This document shows positions 53,569 through 62,331 of a stretch of 64,000 nucleotides of DNA, one piece after another (position 1 is the stretch's first letter; every line of letters begins with the position of its first letter). The notes below the pieces were generated by a model. That model made no database searches and was not told the origin of the DNA. It saw only the letters and a list, made by a program, of their open reading frames with translations. Origin of the DNA: Streptomyces sp. JH14 (GTDB lineage: Bacteria > Actinomycetota > Actinomycetes > Streptomycetales > Streptomycetaceae); NCBI RefSeq assembly GCF_029428675.1, contig NZ_JAJNEL010000001.1:4340001-4404000 (forward strand), given 5' to 3'. A program made the translations under genes and the position numbers.

Positions 53569-54867
53569 ATGTCAGCCGCCACGCCCCGAGCCGCAAGCTC
53601 TGTCAGCGCCGACCCGGAGGAGCCGCCGCTGCGCAAGCTGTACCGCAGCGCCGACGGCCGCCTGCTCGGCGGCGTCGCGCGCGGACTCGCCGGGCATCTC
53701 GGGCTGCCCGTCGCCTGGGTGCGGTTCGCCTTCCTCGGCCTGTTCTTCGCGGACGGTCTCGGCGCGCTGCTGTACGCCGTGTTCTGGATCGTCGTCCCGC
53801 TCGGCGTCGGCGGCGTCGAGGAGTCGCGCTCCGTCTTCGAGACCGATGCCGACGGCCGCCGCAGGCTCCGCAAGCCCGACAAGGGGCAGGTTTTCGCCCT
53901 GGTGGCCCTGCTGATCGGCGCCGTCGTCTTCGTCGGCAACGTCGACATGGGCAGCAAGGCCGACCGCTACATCTGGCCGACGTTGCTGATCGGCGCCGGC
54001 TCCGTCCTGGTGTGGCGGCAGGCCGACAACGCACGGCGGGCCCGCTGGATGGAGGTCGGCAGCCGCCGCCGAGTGCTGCATCTGGCCCGCGGGCTGGCCG
54101 GGGTCGCGCTGGTCGGCCTGGGCCTCGCCGGCTTCATGGTGGTACGCGGCTCCGCGGCCCAGCTCGGCAATGTCCTCACCGCGGCGATCGCGGTCCTCAC
54201 CGGCATCGCGCTGCTGGCCGGCCCCTATCTCGTACGCATGACCCAGGACCTCTCCGAGGAACGCCTGATGCGCATCAGGGCCCAGGAGCGCGCCGAGGTC
54301 GCCGCCCATGTCCATGACTCCGTGCTGCACACCCTCACTCTGATCCAGCGCAACGCCGAGGATCCGGGCGAGGTCCGCAGGCTGGCCCGCGCCCAGGAGC
54401 GCGAACTGCGCAACTGGCTGTACAACCCCGAGGGCACCGGCAAGGACGAGGGCGACGAACCGGAGACCCTCGCCGAAGCGGTCAAGCGCGCCGCCGCCGA
54501 GGTCGAGGACAAGCACGGCGTCCCGCTGGAGGTCGTCGTCGTCGGCGACTGCCCGCTCGACGAGAAGCTCGTGGCCCAGATGCAGGCCGCGCGCGAGGCG
54601 ATGGTCAACGCCGCGAAGTACGGTGGCGAGGGGGGTGCCGTGCAGGTCTACGCGGAGGTCGAGGGCCGCACGGTCTTCGTCTCGGTGCGGGACCGGGGGC
54701 CGGGGTTCGATCCGGATTCCGTACCGGCGGACAGAATGGGCGTACGAGAATCAATCATCGGCCGGATGCAGCGCAACGGCGGTACGGCGCGGCTGCGTTC
54801 GGTGCCCGGCGGGGGCACGGAAGTCGAACTGGAGATGGAGAGGGCGAACGATGACGGAGACCACTGA
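53569..54867 (+). CDS. PspC-domain sensor histidine kinase
   Basis: A 432-aa kinase. N-terminal PspC domain (RKLYRSADGRLLGGVARGLA, GLPVAWVRFAFLGLFFADGLGALLYAVFWIVVPLG), three further membrane segments, then a HisKA_3-like dimerisation region (EVAAHVHDSVLHTLTLIQRNA, His in AHVHDSVLHTL) and an ATPase domain (REAMVNAAKYGGEGGAVQVY, VRDRGPGFDPDSV, GGGTEVELEM). ATG 53569. Overlaps the response regulator gene by 17 bp; together with the divergent PspC protein it forms a probable envelope-stress module. Confidence 0.93.
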   Translation: MSAATPRAASSVSADPEEPPLRKLYRSADGRLLGGVARGLAGHLGLPVAWVRFAFLGLFFADGLGALLYAVFWIVVPLGVGGVEESRSVFETDADGRRRLRKPDKGQVFALVALLIGAVVFVGNVDMGSKADRYIWPTLLIGAGSVLVWRQADNARRARWMEVGSRRRVLHLARGLAGVALVGLGLAGFMVVRGSAAQLGNVLTAAIAVLTGIALLAGPYLVRMTQDLSEERLMRIRAQERAEVAAHVHDSVLHTLTLIQRNAEDPGEVRRLARAQERELRNWLYNPEGTGKDEGDEPETLAEAVKRAAAEVEDKHGVPLEVVVVGDCPLDEKLVAQMQAAREAMVNAAKYGGEGGAVQVYAEVEGRTVFVSVRDRGPGFDPDSVPADRMGVRESIIGRMQRNGGTARLRSVPGGGTEVELEMERANDDGDH

Positions 54868-55546
54868 GGCAGCCGGGGGCCCGGAGCGCCGGGTACGGGT
54901 CGTGCTCGTCGACGACCACCGGATGTTCCGCACCGGGGTGCAGGCCGAGATCGGGCGCACCGAGGAGACCGGCGTCGAGGTGGTCGGCGAGGCCGCCGAC
55001 GTCGACCAGGCGGTCACCGTCATCACGGCGACGCGCCCCGAGGTCGTCCTCCTCGACGTCCATCTGCCGGGCGGCGGCGGTGTCGAGGTGTTGCGCCGCT
55101 GCGCCCCGCTGATGGGCGCGGTGGAGAACCCGGTGCGGTTCCTGGCGCTGTCCGTTTCGGACGCCGCGGAAGACGTCATCGGTGTCATCCGGGGCGGCGC
55201 CCGCGGCTATGTCACCAAAACGATCACCGGCATCGACCTGGTCGACTCGGTCTTCCGGGTCCAGGACGGCGACGCGGTCTTCTCACCGCGGCTGGCCGGC
55301 TTCGTGCTCGACGCGTTCGCCTCGACGGACGCACCGCCGGTCGACGAGGACCTGGACCGGCTGACGCAGCGTGAGCGCGAGGTGCTGCGGCTGATCGCCC
55401 GCGGCTACGCGTACAAGGAGATCGCCAAGCAGCTGTTCATCTCGGTGAAGACGGTCGAATCGCATGTCTCGGCGGTGCTGCGGAAGCTCCAGCTGTCGAA
55501 CCGGCACGAGCTGACCCGGTGGGCGACGGCGCGACGGCTGGTCTGA
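54851..55546 (+). CDS. NarL-family response regulator, partner of the PspC kinase
   Basis: A 231-aa response regulator. Receiver: VVLVDDHRMFRTGVQAEI, phosphoacceptor Asp in VVLLDVHLPGG, TKTITG with the conserved Lys. LuxR HTH: LTQREREVLRLIARGYAYKEIA and SVKTVESHVSAVLRKLQLS. ATG 54851 lies inside the end of the kinase gene, so the pair is translationally coupled. The most likely targets are the divergent PspC operon and itself. Its stop is one base from the end of the GNAT gene on the other strand. Confidence 0.94.
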   Translation: MTETTEAAGGPERRVRVVLVDDHRMFRTGVQAEIGRTEETGVEVVGEAADVDQAVTVITATRPEVVLLDVHLPGGGGVEVLRRCAPLMGAVENPVRFLALSVSDAAEDVIGVIRGGARGYVTKTITGIDLVDSVFRVQDGDAVFSPRLAGFVLDAFASTDAPPVDEDLDRLTQREREVLRLIARGYAYKEIAKQLFISVKTVESHVSAVLRKLQLSNRHELTRWATARRLV

Positions 55547-55547
55547 G

Positions 55548-56321
55548 TCAGCTGCTCTCCTGTTCTGGCTCGAGCGAGATGTTCAGCTTCTCGCCGATCC
55601 GGCGGTAGCCGATGCCCGCGTAGATGCGCTCCACAGCGGCGTCGGCCGGCTCCAGCCACACCACCCGGCAGCCCCGCGCGAACGCGGTCGCGGTCAGATG
55701 GGCGGAGAGCGCGGCGCCGATGCCGCGGCGGCGGAAGGTGTCGGCGACGGCGAGACCGGCCAGTTCGGTGAGGCCGTCGACCGGGACCGAGCAGCCGCCC
55801 GCGCCGGCCGGTACGCCGTCCAGCAGGGCGAGCGCCGCCACTCCGCCGCCCGCCACCGCGTTGCGCAGCCATGCGGCTTCGCCGCCCTCGGGCTCCCCGG
55901 TCCCGCCGTAGCCGTGGTGCTGCACGCGGGCGGCGACGTCGAACTCGGTGTCGGTGGCAGGTTCGGCGATGACGAGGGCGTCCACCGGCTTCGGCTCCGC
56001 GAGGTCCCCGGCGGCGCAGGCCAGGACCGGCGCCCGGTTCTCGACGGTGAAACCTGCGGCGACCAGAGCGGGTTCGACCGCGGGTGCGCCGCCCGGCAGA
56101 TACTCGAGACGCGGCATCCGGCCCCGCTCGCGGAAGGCGGCGATGAGCTCCCGGACATCGGCCGCGGTCGGCTCGGCATCACGGTCCGGGATCGCGTAAT
56201 TCGCTTATTTCAGGGACCAGTTCGGGTTGTAGCGGAGCGTGAACGGGCCGATCCGGAGATGGTCGGGTGAGCGGAGGGCGAGCGTGCGGATGTGGCTCTG
56301 GACGTCGGCGTCCATGGACAT
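55548..56321 (-). pseudogene. GNAT-family acetyltransferase interrupted by an in-frame TAA
   Basis: Reading from ATG 56321 (GAGGAG ribosome site upstream), the frame gives MSMDADVQSHIRTLALRS ... YNPNWSLK and then stops at TAA (56207-56205, codon 39). The same frame continues without break as ANYAIPDRDAEPTAADV ... to 55548, with a complete GNAT domain (LAGLAVADTFRRRGIGAALSAH, YAGIGYRRIGEKLNI). Family members I know read WxLxYANYAxP, so a Tyr codon seems to have become TAA. Full length would be 257 residues. An internal ATG at 56117 could restart a 189-aa piece but has no Shine-Dalgarno. Sequencing error is the other explanation. Confidence 0.75.
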
Positions 56322-56380
56322 GTGCGGTTCTCCTCGATCCGGTCCGGTCCGGTGGAATTCCGGACCGCGGAGGCCGGAGC

Positions 56381-57433
56381 CTATGCCACCCGGGTCGCTC
56401 CGGCGAACGGCATTTGGTCGATCGGCGCGATACGGACCGGTGCGCCGGGGTGCGGTGCGTGGATCATCTGGCCGTTGCCGATGTACAGGCCGACATGGCT
56501 GACACCGGAGTAGAAGAACACCAGGTCGCCGGGGGCGAGTTCGGAGCGGGAGATGCGCTGCCCGGCGTTGATCTGGGTGTACGTGGTGCGGGGGAGCGAG
56601 ACGCCGGCCGAGCGCCAGGCGGCCTGGGTCAGTCCTGAGCAGTCGTACGAGGACGGGCCGGTCGCGCCCCAGACGTACGGCTTGCCCAGCGCTCCGTAGG
56701 CGAACGCGATGGCCTCCGCGGAACGGGCGTTGGGGGCGGCCTGGGCGCCGGCGCGCGGGGCGCTGCGATCGGCGTGGCCATCGGCGGAGCGTGCGGTGCC
56801 GAACTGCTCGTAGGCGGCGCGTTCCGCGGGCGACAGCGTGTCCAGGAGCTTCCGGGCGTCGGCCAGTTTGGTCCTGACCGTCGCCCGGTGCTTCTTCAGT
56901 TCGGCCCGGCGGGCGCCCAGCGCCGCCAGCTCCTCGTTCGCCTCGGCGCGCAGCTGGGTGATCTCGGTGACCTGCCGTCGGACTCTGGAGACCTCGCCGG
57001 CCTGCCGGTCGGCGACCCGGTCCGCGTACGAGGCCCGTTCCAGGTACTGGTCGGGGTCGGAGGAGAGCGCCAGCTGGACGGCGGGGTCGATGCCTCCGGT
57101 GCGGTACTGGGCGGCGGCGAGCGAACCGAGTGCGTTGCGGGAGGCGTTGAGACGTTCGGTCCTGCGGGCGGCCTCGTCGCGCAGCGCGCCCAGCGATTCG
57201 GTGACGGTGGCCGCCTTCTCCTTCGCGCCGTTGTACTGCTCGGTGGCGACCTCCGCGTCGTGGTAGAGCCGGTCCACCTTCGCTTTGATCTGGGCGGGGG
57301 TGAGCTGTGGTTCGGCATGTGCGGAGCCAGGGAGGGCGGCAGCGGTTGCAGCCCCGGCAAAGGCGAGGGTGGCTGCGGTGCGGGCAGCGGAGCCGGTGCA
57401 CGGGAGCTGCTTGGGTTTTCGATGAGCGGCCAC
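56381..57433 (-). CDS. NlpC/P60 family secreted cell-wall endopeptidase
   Basis: A 350-aa exported peptidoglycan hydrolase, RipA/SwlA-like, cutting D-Glu-mDAP stem-peptide bonds. Signal peptide about 1-42 (AATLAFAGAATAAALPGSAHA), a long coiled-coil region (about 43-215), then the NlpC/P60 domain (about 235-350): GKPYVWGATGPSSYDCSGLT with catalytic Cys, SHVGLYIG with His, and MIHAPHPG. GTG 57433 (MAAHRKPKQ) with AAGGAA upstream is preferred to the in-frame TTG at 57511. Paralogue of the gene at 58238-59383. It is preceded by a long structured leader. Confidence 0.93.
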   Translation of the reverse strand: MAAHRKPKQLPCTGSAARTAATLAFAGAATAAALPGSAHAEPQLTPAQIKAKVDRLYHDAEVATEQYNGAKEKAATVTESLGALRDEAARRTERLNASRNALGSLAAAQYRTGGIDPAVQLALSSDPDQYLERASYADRVADRQAGEVSRVRRQVTEITQLRAEANEELAALGARRAELKKHRATVRTKLADARKLLDTLSPAERAAYEQFGTARSADGHADRSAPRAGAQAAPNARSAEAIAFAYGALGKPYVWGATGPSSYDCSGLTQAAWRSAGVSLPRTTYTQINAGQRISRSELAPGDLVFFYSGVSHVGLYIGNGQMIHAPHPGAPVRIAPIDQMPFAGATRVA

Positions 57434-57794
57434 GGGGGCGGGGTTCCTTGCTCTCGACTGCCCGTCGGGGCCTACCGGCGGGCCCGCGGAGGTCCGGCGG
57501 CGGGGTGCCAACAGGGGGAGCGGCCCGCCACCGGACTCTTCGGCGGGGTGACCGGCCTCCTGCCGTCCGGGTGCGGAGCGGCGGTAAGCCGGTCACCTGG
57601 ATAGGGACGCTAAACCCGGGACAGGGAGGAGAGACGTAATGACTGCTATTGCCTGAATTTGGCGAGGCGATGTCCTCGAGTGACCGGGAAAACCGCGCCG
57701 GGTTCAGGCAGCCGATGCAGGCCCGACTGAAATGCCGAGGAGACCCCCACCTCGCCGGAGAGTGGTGATATGGCCCCGGCTAGGCTGCGGCCCC
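57434..57794. promoter_or_regulatory. 361-bp divergent region with structured leader of the NlpC/P60 gene
   Basis: On the minus strand a TAGCGT box (57611-57606) could be the -10, giving a leader of about 170 bases. The leader holds a 10-bp stem GGTGACCGGC/GCCGGTCACC (57547-57556 / 57588-57597) around a GC-rich loop, and a second hairpin CCCGCC/GGCGGG (57524-57529 / 57542-57547). The hallmark GGUGAAUC and AGCUAAC segments of the ydaO riboswitch are not seen. On the plus strand TAGGCT (57781-57786) may be the -10 of a near-leaderless transcript for the gene at 57795. Confidence 0.45.
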
Positions 57795-58148
57795 ATGGAC
57801 GTACTCATCAATGTCTTCGTCGCGTTGCACATCATCGGTATCGCCTCCCTGCTGGGCGGCTTCCTGACCCAGATGAAGGCGATGGGTGCCGGCACGGCGC
57901 GCTTCGTCCCGGCGATGCTGCACGGCGCGCTGACCATGCTGGTCACCGGTGTCGTGCTGGTCGGGCTCAACCAGGCGGACGACCACCCGGTCAACAACAT
58001 CAAGATCGGCGTGAAGCTCGCGGTCCTGGTCGTGATCCTCGCGCTGGTCTACGTCAAGCGGGACGAGGAGAAGGTCGAGAAGGGCGTCTTCGCGGCGGTC
58101 GGCGGGCTGACGGTCGCCAACATCTTCATCGCGACGCTCTGGACCTGA
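57795..58148 (+). CDS. four-helix integral membrane protein
   Basis: A 117-aa protein made almost entirely of membrane segments: LINVFVALHIIGIASLLGGFL, FVPAMLHGALTMLVTGVVLVG, IGVKLAVLVVILALVYV and VFAAVGGLTVANIFIATLW. No motif; conserved type in Streptomyces beside the NlpC genes. ATG 57795 lies 8 bases after a TAGGCT -10-like box, so the transcript may be leaderless. Function unknown. Confidence 0.82.
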   Translation: MDVLINVFVALHIIGIASLLGGFLTQMKAMGAGTARFVPAMLHGALTMLVTGVVLVGLNQADDHPVNNIKIGVKLAVLVVILALVYVKRDEEKVEKGVFAAVGGLTVANIFIATLWT

Positions 58149-58170
58149 GCCGGCCCTCCCGGCCGGTGGA

Positions 58171-58202
58171 CGAGCCCCTGCGGATCCTTCCGCAGGGGCT
58201 CG
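58171..58202. terminator. bidirectional terminator
   Basis: CGAGCCCCTGCGG (58171-58183) and CCGCAGGGGCTCG (58190-58202): 13-bp perfect stem, loop of 6, between convergent genes. Confidence 0.88.
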
Positions 58203-58237
58203 TCGCATGAGCGCATGAATCCGCGCTGCGGGGCGCG

Positions 58238-59383
58238 CTAGGCGGGCCGCACGCTGCCGTAGATCGGCATGTAGTAGATCGACTCCTCGCGGACGTTCGC
58301 CCCCGGCTTCGGGGCGTGGACCATCATGCCGTCGCCCTCGTAGATGCCGACGTGACTGATGTCGTCGTAGAAGAAGACGAGGTCGCCCGGCTGCAGATCC
58401 GCCGTCGCGATCCGGGTGCCGATCTCGACCTGGTCCCAGGTGGTGCGCGGGATGTCGACGCCCGCGGCCTTCCAGGCGGCCTGGGTCAGTCCCGAGCAGT
58501 CGTACGAGGAGGGGCCCGTCGCGCCCCAGACGTACGGCTTGCCCATCTGGGAGCGGGCGAAGGCGAGGGCCTTCTCACCCTTCGTCGTCGTGGTGGTGCT
58601 GCTGCCCGAACCGGTCCCGGTGCTCGTCCCCGTGCCGCTGCCGGATGCGGCCTGCTGCGCCGCCTCGTCCGCCTTGAGCTTCGCCTCGGCCTGCTGACGG
58701 GCGAGTTCCTCCGCCTTGCGCTTGGCCTCCGCCTCCTTCTTGCGCTCCAGCGCCGCGAGCCGCGCCTTCTCCTCGGCCGTCAGCTTCGACAGCATCGCGC
58801 GCGCCTCGCCCAGCTTCTTCTGGACGTCCTCCTTGCTGGTCCGCAGGGTGTCCTGCGACTCGGTGAGCGCCTCCAGGCTCGTCACCGCCTCCGCCCGCTT
58901 CTTCGACGCCGCGGCCTGCTGCGTACGGAAGTCCGTGACGGCCTTCTGCTGCCGGCCCGCCATCCGGTCCATCAGCTGGTTCTGGTCGAAGTACGACTGC
59001 GGGTCGTCGGCCAGGAAGAAGGTGGCGGTCGGCGCGATGGAGCCGGTGCGGTACTGCGCCGCCGCGTAGTTGCCGAGTTCCCTGCGGGCTTCGTTCAGCT
59101 TGTCGGCACGCTTGGCCACGTCGTCCAGCAGGGCGTCGACCTTGCCCCGCTGTGCGGCGGAGGCCTCCTTCGCCTGGTTGTACTTCTGGGTCGCGGTGCC
59201 CGCCTGCCGGTAGAGGTCGTCGACCTTCTTCTGCACGTCCTCGATGCTGGGCTTCGGTGAGGCCGGGGCGGCAGTGGCGCTCTGCGTGGACAGCAGGGTC
59301 ACTCCTGCCAGAGCGGCCGTCGTGAGTCCGACAGCGGGGGTGGTGCTGCGCACCCGGGTGCGCGGTTTGCGGTGCGACGCCAA
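58238..59383 (-). CDS. NlpC/P60 family secreted cell-wall endopeptidase, riboswitch controlled
   Basis: A 381-aa peptidoglycan endopeptidase, paralogue of the gene at 56381. Signal peptide about 1-38 ending SATAAPASP, long coiled coil with a Lys/Glu/Ala-rich stretch, a Gly/Thr/Ser linker, and the NlpC/P60 domain: GKPYVWGATGPSSYDCSGLT (Cys), SHVGIYEG (His) and MMVHAPKPG. The start is TTG 59383: GGAAGGAG (59400-59393) is nine bases upstream of it but touches ATG 59392 directly, and the paralogue also starts at this point (xAxHRKP). A ydaO-type riboswitch lies in the leader. Confidence 0.93.
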   Translation of the reverse strand: MASHRKPRTRVRSTTPAVGLTTAALAGVTLLSTQSATAAPASPKPSIEDVQKKVDDLYRQAGTATQKYNQAKEASAAQRGKVDALLDDVAKRADKLNEARRELGNYAAAQYRTGSIAPTATFFLADDPQSYFDQNQLMDRMAGRQQKAVTDFRTQQAAASKKRAEAVTSLEALTESQDTLRTSKEDVQKKLGEARAMLSKLTAEEKARLAALERKKEAEAKRKAEELARQQAEAKLKADEAAQQAASGSGTGTSTGTGSGSSTTTTTKGEKALAFARSQMGKPYVWGATGPSSYDCSGLTQAAWKAAGVDIPRTTWDQVEIGTRIATADLQPGDLVFFYDDISHVGIYEGDGMMVHAPKPGANVREESIYYMPIYGSVRPA

Positions 59384-59401
59384 GGCAGGCATCTCCTTCC
59401 G

Positions 59402-59530
59402 TGGACCGCCTACCGGGTTAGCTGTCGGGTTCGGGCGGAACGGAAGGCTGCCCTACGGTCCGAGTGGGGACATGGACCGATTCACCCCGGTTGTGCGTAT
59501 GGGTCCCCGGTTCCGAACTGCCGTGAAGGC
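59402..59530 (-). ncRNA. ydaO-yuaA (c-di-AMP) riboswitch in the NlpC/P60 leader
   Basis: On the minus strand the leader contains CGGAACCGGGGACCC, then CCGGGGTGAATCGGTCC, CCGTAGGGCAGCC and GAACCCGACAGCTAACCCGG followed by GGTAGGCGG. The GGGGUGAAUC, GUAGGG and CAGCUAACCCGGUAGGCGG segments in this order are what I recognise as the actinobacterial ydaO motif, which senses c-di-AMP and controls resuscitation and cell-wall hydrolase genes. Its end lies just before the GGAAGGAG ribosome site at 59400-59393. Limits are approximate. Confidence 0.82.
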
Positions 59531-59600
59531 AGCCCGGATTCGGCGCGGGCGCCCGCTCGGCGTGGATCGCCTCGAGGGAGTACGGGCCGCCCGTCGGAGC

Positions 59601-59630
59601 ACGCTAGCCAACCCATGGTGCTGCTGTGAA
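59601..59630 (-). promoter_or_regulatory. promoter of the riboswitch-controlled NlpC/P60 gene
   Basis: On the minus strand TTCACA (59630-59625), 18-base spacer, TAGCGT (59606-59601). The predicted transcript would start near 59594 and include the whole riboswitch. The same TAGCGT box is found before the paralogous NlpC/P60 gene. Confidence 0.5.
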
Positions 59631-59826
59631 GGTTGATGTTCGATATGCCCGATACATTTTCGTGACCTTGGCGACAGGGCGGCTGTGCGGGCGCGCCAGC
59701 CTGTCCTTTCGTTACGTGGCGTGTCCGGATGGTCCCCGTACGTGCGTGCGCGTCTGCCCGCGCACGCACCGTGCTTCACCATGCGGCCCGCACGGTGTCG
59801 GTGCGGCGGCCTAGACTCGTCAAGCG

Positions 59827-62266
59827 ATGAGCAGCCTCTTTGACGACAGCTTCCTGGCCGGCCTCCAGCACTCGGAGGAAGAGCCCCCGCCGCCCCCCCG
59901 AGGACTCCGCACCCGAAGCGGTGCCGGAGGACCTCTTCGCGGGCGTATTCGACGCGCCCCCGCCACCTCGGGACGCGTACTACCGGGACGGCGCCCACCG
60001 CCCCGTCATCGACGCTGCCGCTCTGCTCGACGGGCTGAACACCGAGCAGCGCGCCGCCGTCGTGCATGCGGGGTCACCGCTGCTCATCGTCGCCGGAGCC
60101 GGCTCCGGCAAGACCCGGGTGCTCACCCACCGCATCGCCCATCTGCTGGCCGAGCGCGGGGTGCACCCCGGCCAGATCCTGGCGATCACCTTCACCAACA
60201 AGGCCGCGGGCGAGATGAAGGAGCGCGTCGAGCAGCTCGTCGGACCGCGGGCCCACGCGATGTGGGTCATGACGTTCCACAGCGCGTGCGTACGGATCCT
60301 GCGCCGCGAGTCGAAGAAGCTCGGCTTCACCTCGTCCTTCTCGATCTACGACGCCGCCGACTCCAAGCGGCTGATGGCCCTGGTCTGCCGCGATCTGGAC
60401 CTCGACCCGAAGCGCTTCCCGCCGAAGGCGTTCACGGCGAAGGTCTCGAACCTCAAGAACGAGCTGATCGACGAGGAGACCTTCGCCGGCCAGGCCGCGG
60501 ACGGCTTCGAGAAGACGCTCGCCCAGGCCTACGCGATGTACCAGTCCCGGCTGCGCGAGGCCAACGCGCTGGACTTCGACGACATCATCATGACGACGGT
60601 CCACCTGCTCCAGGCGTTCCCCGATGTCGCCGAGCACTACCGCCGTCGCTTCCGGCACGTCCTCGTCGACGAGTACCAGGACACCAACCACGCGCAGTAC
60701 ACGCTCGTACGCGAACTGGTGGGTCCGGCCGGACCGGCCGACGGCCCGGCCGAGCTGTGTGTCGTGGGTGACGCGGACCAGTCGATCTACGCCTTCCGCG
60801 GTGCGACCATCCGCAACATCCTCCAGTTCGAGGAGGACTACCCGAACGCGACGACGATCCTGCTGGAGCAGAACTACCGCTCCACGCAGACGATCCTCTC
60901 CGCGGCCAACGCGGTCATCGAACGCAACGAGAGCCGCCGTCCGAAGAACCTCTGGACGAATGCGGGCGAGGGCGCCAGGATCACCGGCTACGTCGCCGAC
61001 ACCGAGCACGACGAGGCGCAGTTCGTCGCCGACGAGATCGACCGGCTGACCGACGCGGGCGACGCCAAGGCCGGAGACGTCGCCGTCTTCTACCGGACGA
61101 ACGCGCAGTCCCGCGTCTTCGAGGAGATCTTCATCCGCGTCGGCCTGCCCTACAAGGTCGTCGGCGGCGTGCGCTTCTACGAGCGCAAGGAGGTCCGGGA
61201 CGTCCTGGCCTACCTCCGGGTCCTCGCCAACCCCGAGGACACGGTCCCGCTGCGCCGCATTCTGAACGTGCCGAAGCGCGGCATCGGCGACCGCGCCGAG
61301 GCGATGATCGACGCCCTGTCGCTGCGCGAGAAGATCACGTTCCCGCAGGCGCTGCGCCGCGTCGACGAGGCGTACGGCATGGCGGCCCGGTCGGCGAACG
61401 CCGTCAAGCGGTTCAACACGCTGATGGAGGAACTCCGCACGATCGTGGAGTCCGGCGCGGGCCCCGCAGTGGTGCTGGAGGCGGTCCTGGAGCGGACCGG
61501 CTATCTCGCGGAGCTCCAGGCGTCCACCGACCCGCAGGACGAGACACGCATCGAGAACCTTCAGGAACTCGCCGCCGTCGCCCTCGAATTCGAGCAGGAG
61601 CGGGGCGAGGAGGAGGGCGCGGGCACGCTGGCCGAATTCTTGGAGAAGGTCGCGCTCGTCGCCGACTCCGACCAGATCCCCGACGAGGACACGGACGGCT
61701 CCGGCGTCATCACGCTGATGACGCTGCACACCGCGAAGGGCCTCGAATTCCCGGTGGTGTTCCTGACCGGCATGGAGGACGGCGTCTTCCCGCACATGCG
61801 TGCGCTGGGACAGGTCAAGGAGCTGGAGGAGGAGCGGCGTCTCGCGTACGTCGGAATCACCCGGGCCCGTGAGCGCCTGTACCTGACCCGGGCGGCGATG
61901 CGCAGTGCGTGGGGACAGCCCTCGTACAACCCGCCGTCGCGGTTCCTCGAGGAGATCCCGGACCGGCATCTGCAGTGGAAGCGGACCGGACCGATGGCGG
62001 CCCCGGCCGGACCGACCTCGGGGATCACGTCGTCGCTGTCCTCGTCGCGCTCGCGCTCGGGTCCCTCGGGCTTCGCGACCCGGCGCACCTCGGACAAGCC
62101 GACGATCACGCTGGCGGTCGGGGACCGGGTCACGCACGACCAGTTCGGGCTGGGCACGGTGACGGCGGTCGAGGGGGTCGGCGACCAGGCGAAGGCGACG
62201 GTCGACTTCGGGGACGAGCGACCCAAGAAGCTGCTGCTGCGGTACGCGCCGGTGGAGAAGCTCTAG
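59827..62266 (+). CDS. pcrA: ATP-dependent DNA helicase PcrA/UvrD, with apparent +1 frameshift near the N-terminus
   Basis: SF1 DNA helicase for repair and plasmid/replication maintenance. From ATG 59827 the frame gives MSSLFDDSFLAGLQHSEE, the usual Streptomyces PcrA start, but at the C7 tract 59893-59899 the family sequence continues in the next frame (EDSAPEAVPEDLFAGVFDA), which then runs unbroken to 62266. One base too many separates the two parts. All helicase motifs are in the second frame: GLNTEQRAAV, GAGSGKT, LAITFTNKAA, DEYQDTN, GDADQSIYAFRG, LMTLHTAKGLEFPVVF, AYVGITRARERL. Either a sequencing error, slippage on the C tract, or initiation downstream (GTG near 59922) explains expression. 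Confidence 0.85.
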
Positions 62267-62289
62267 GAACGGAAGCCGTCCCGGCGGGG

Positions 62290-62317
62290 GCGGGCGCGGC
62301 GGCGTCGCCGCGCCCGC
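62290..62317. terminator. bidirectional terminator between pcrA and the M23 gene
   Basis: GCGGGCGCGGCG (62290-62301) and CGCCGCGCCCGC (62306-62317), loop GCGT. Confidence 0.8.
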
Positions 62318-62331
62318 GCTGCTCAGGTCGC

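Noticed and set aside
57434-57620. ydaO riboswitch before the first NlpC/P60 gene
   Set aside because: The GGUGAAUC and CAGCUAACCCGG segments that are clear before the paralogue are missing; only a GGTAGGC fragment is similar.
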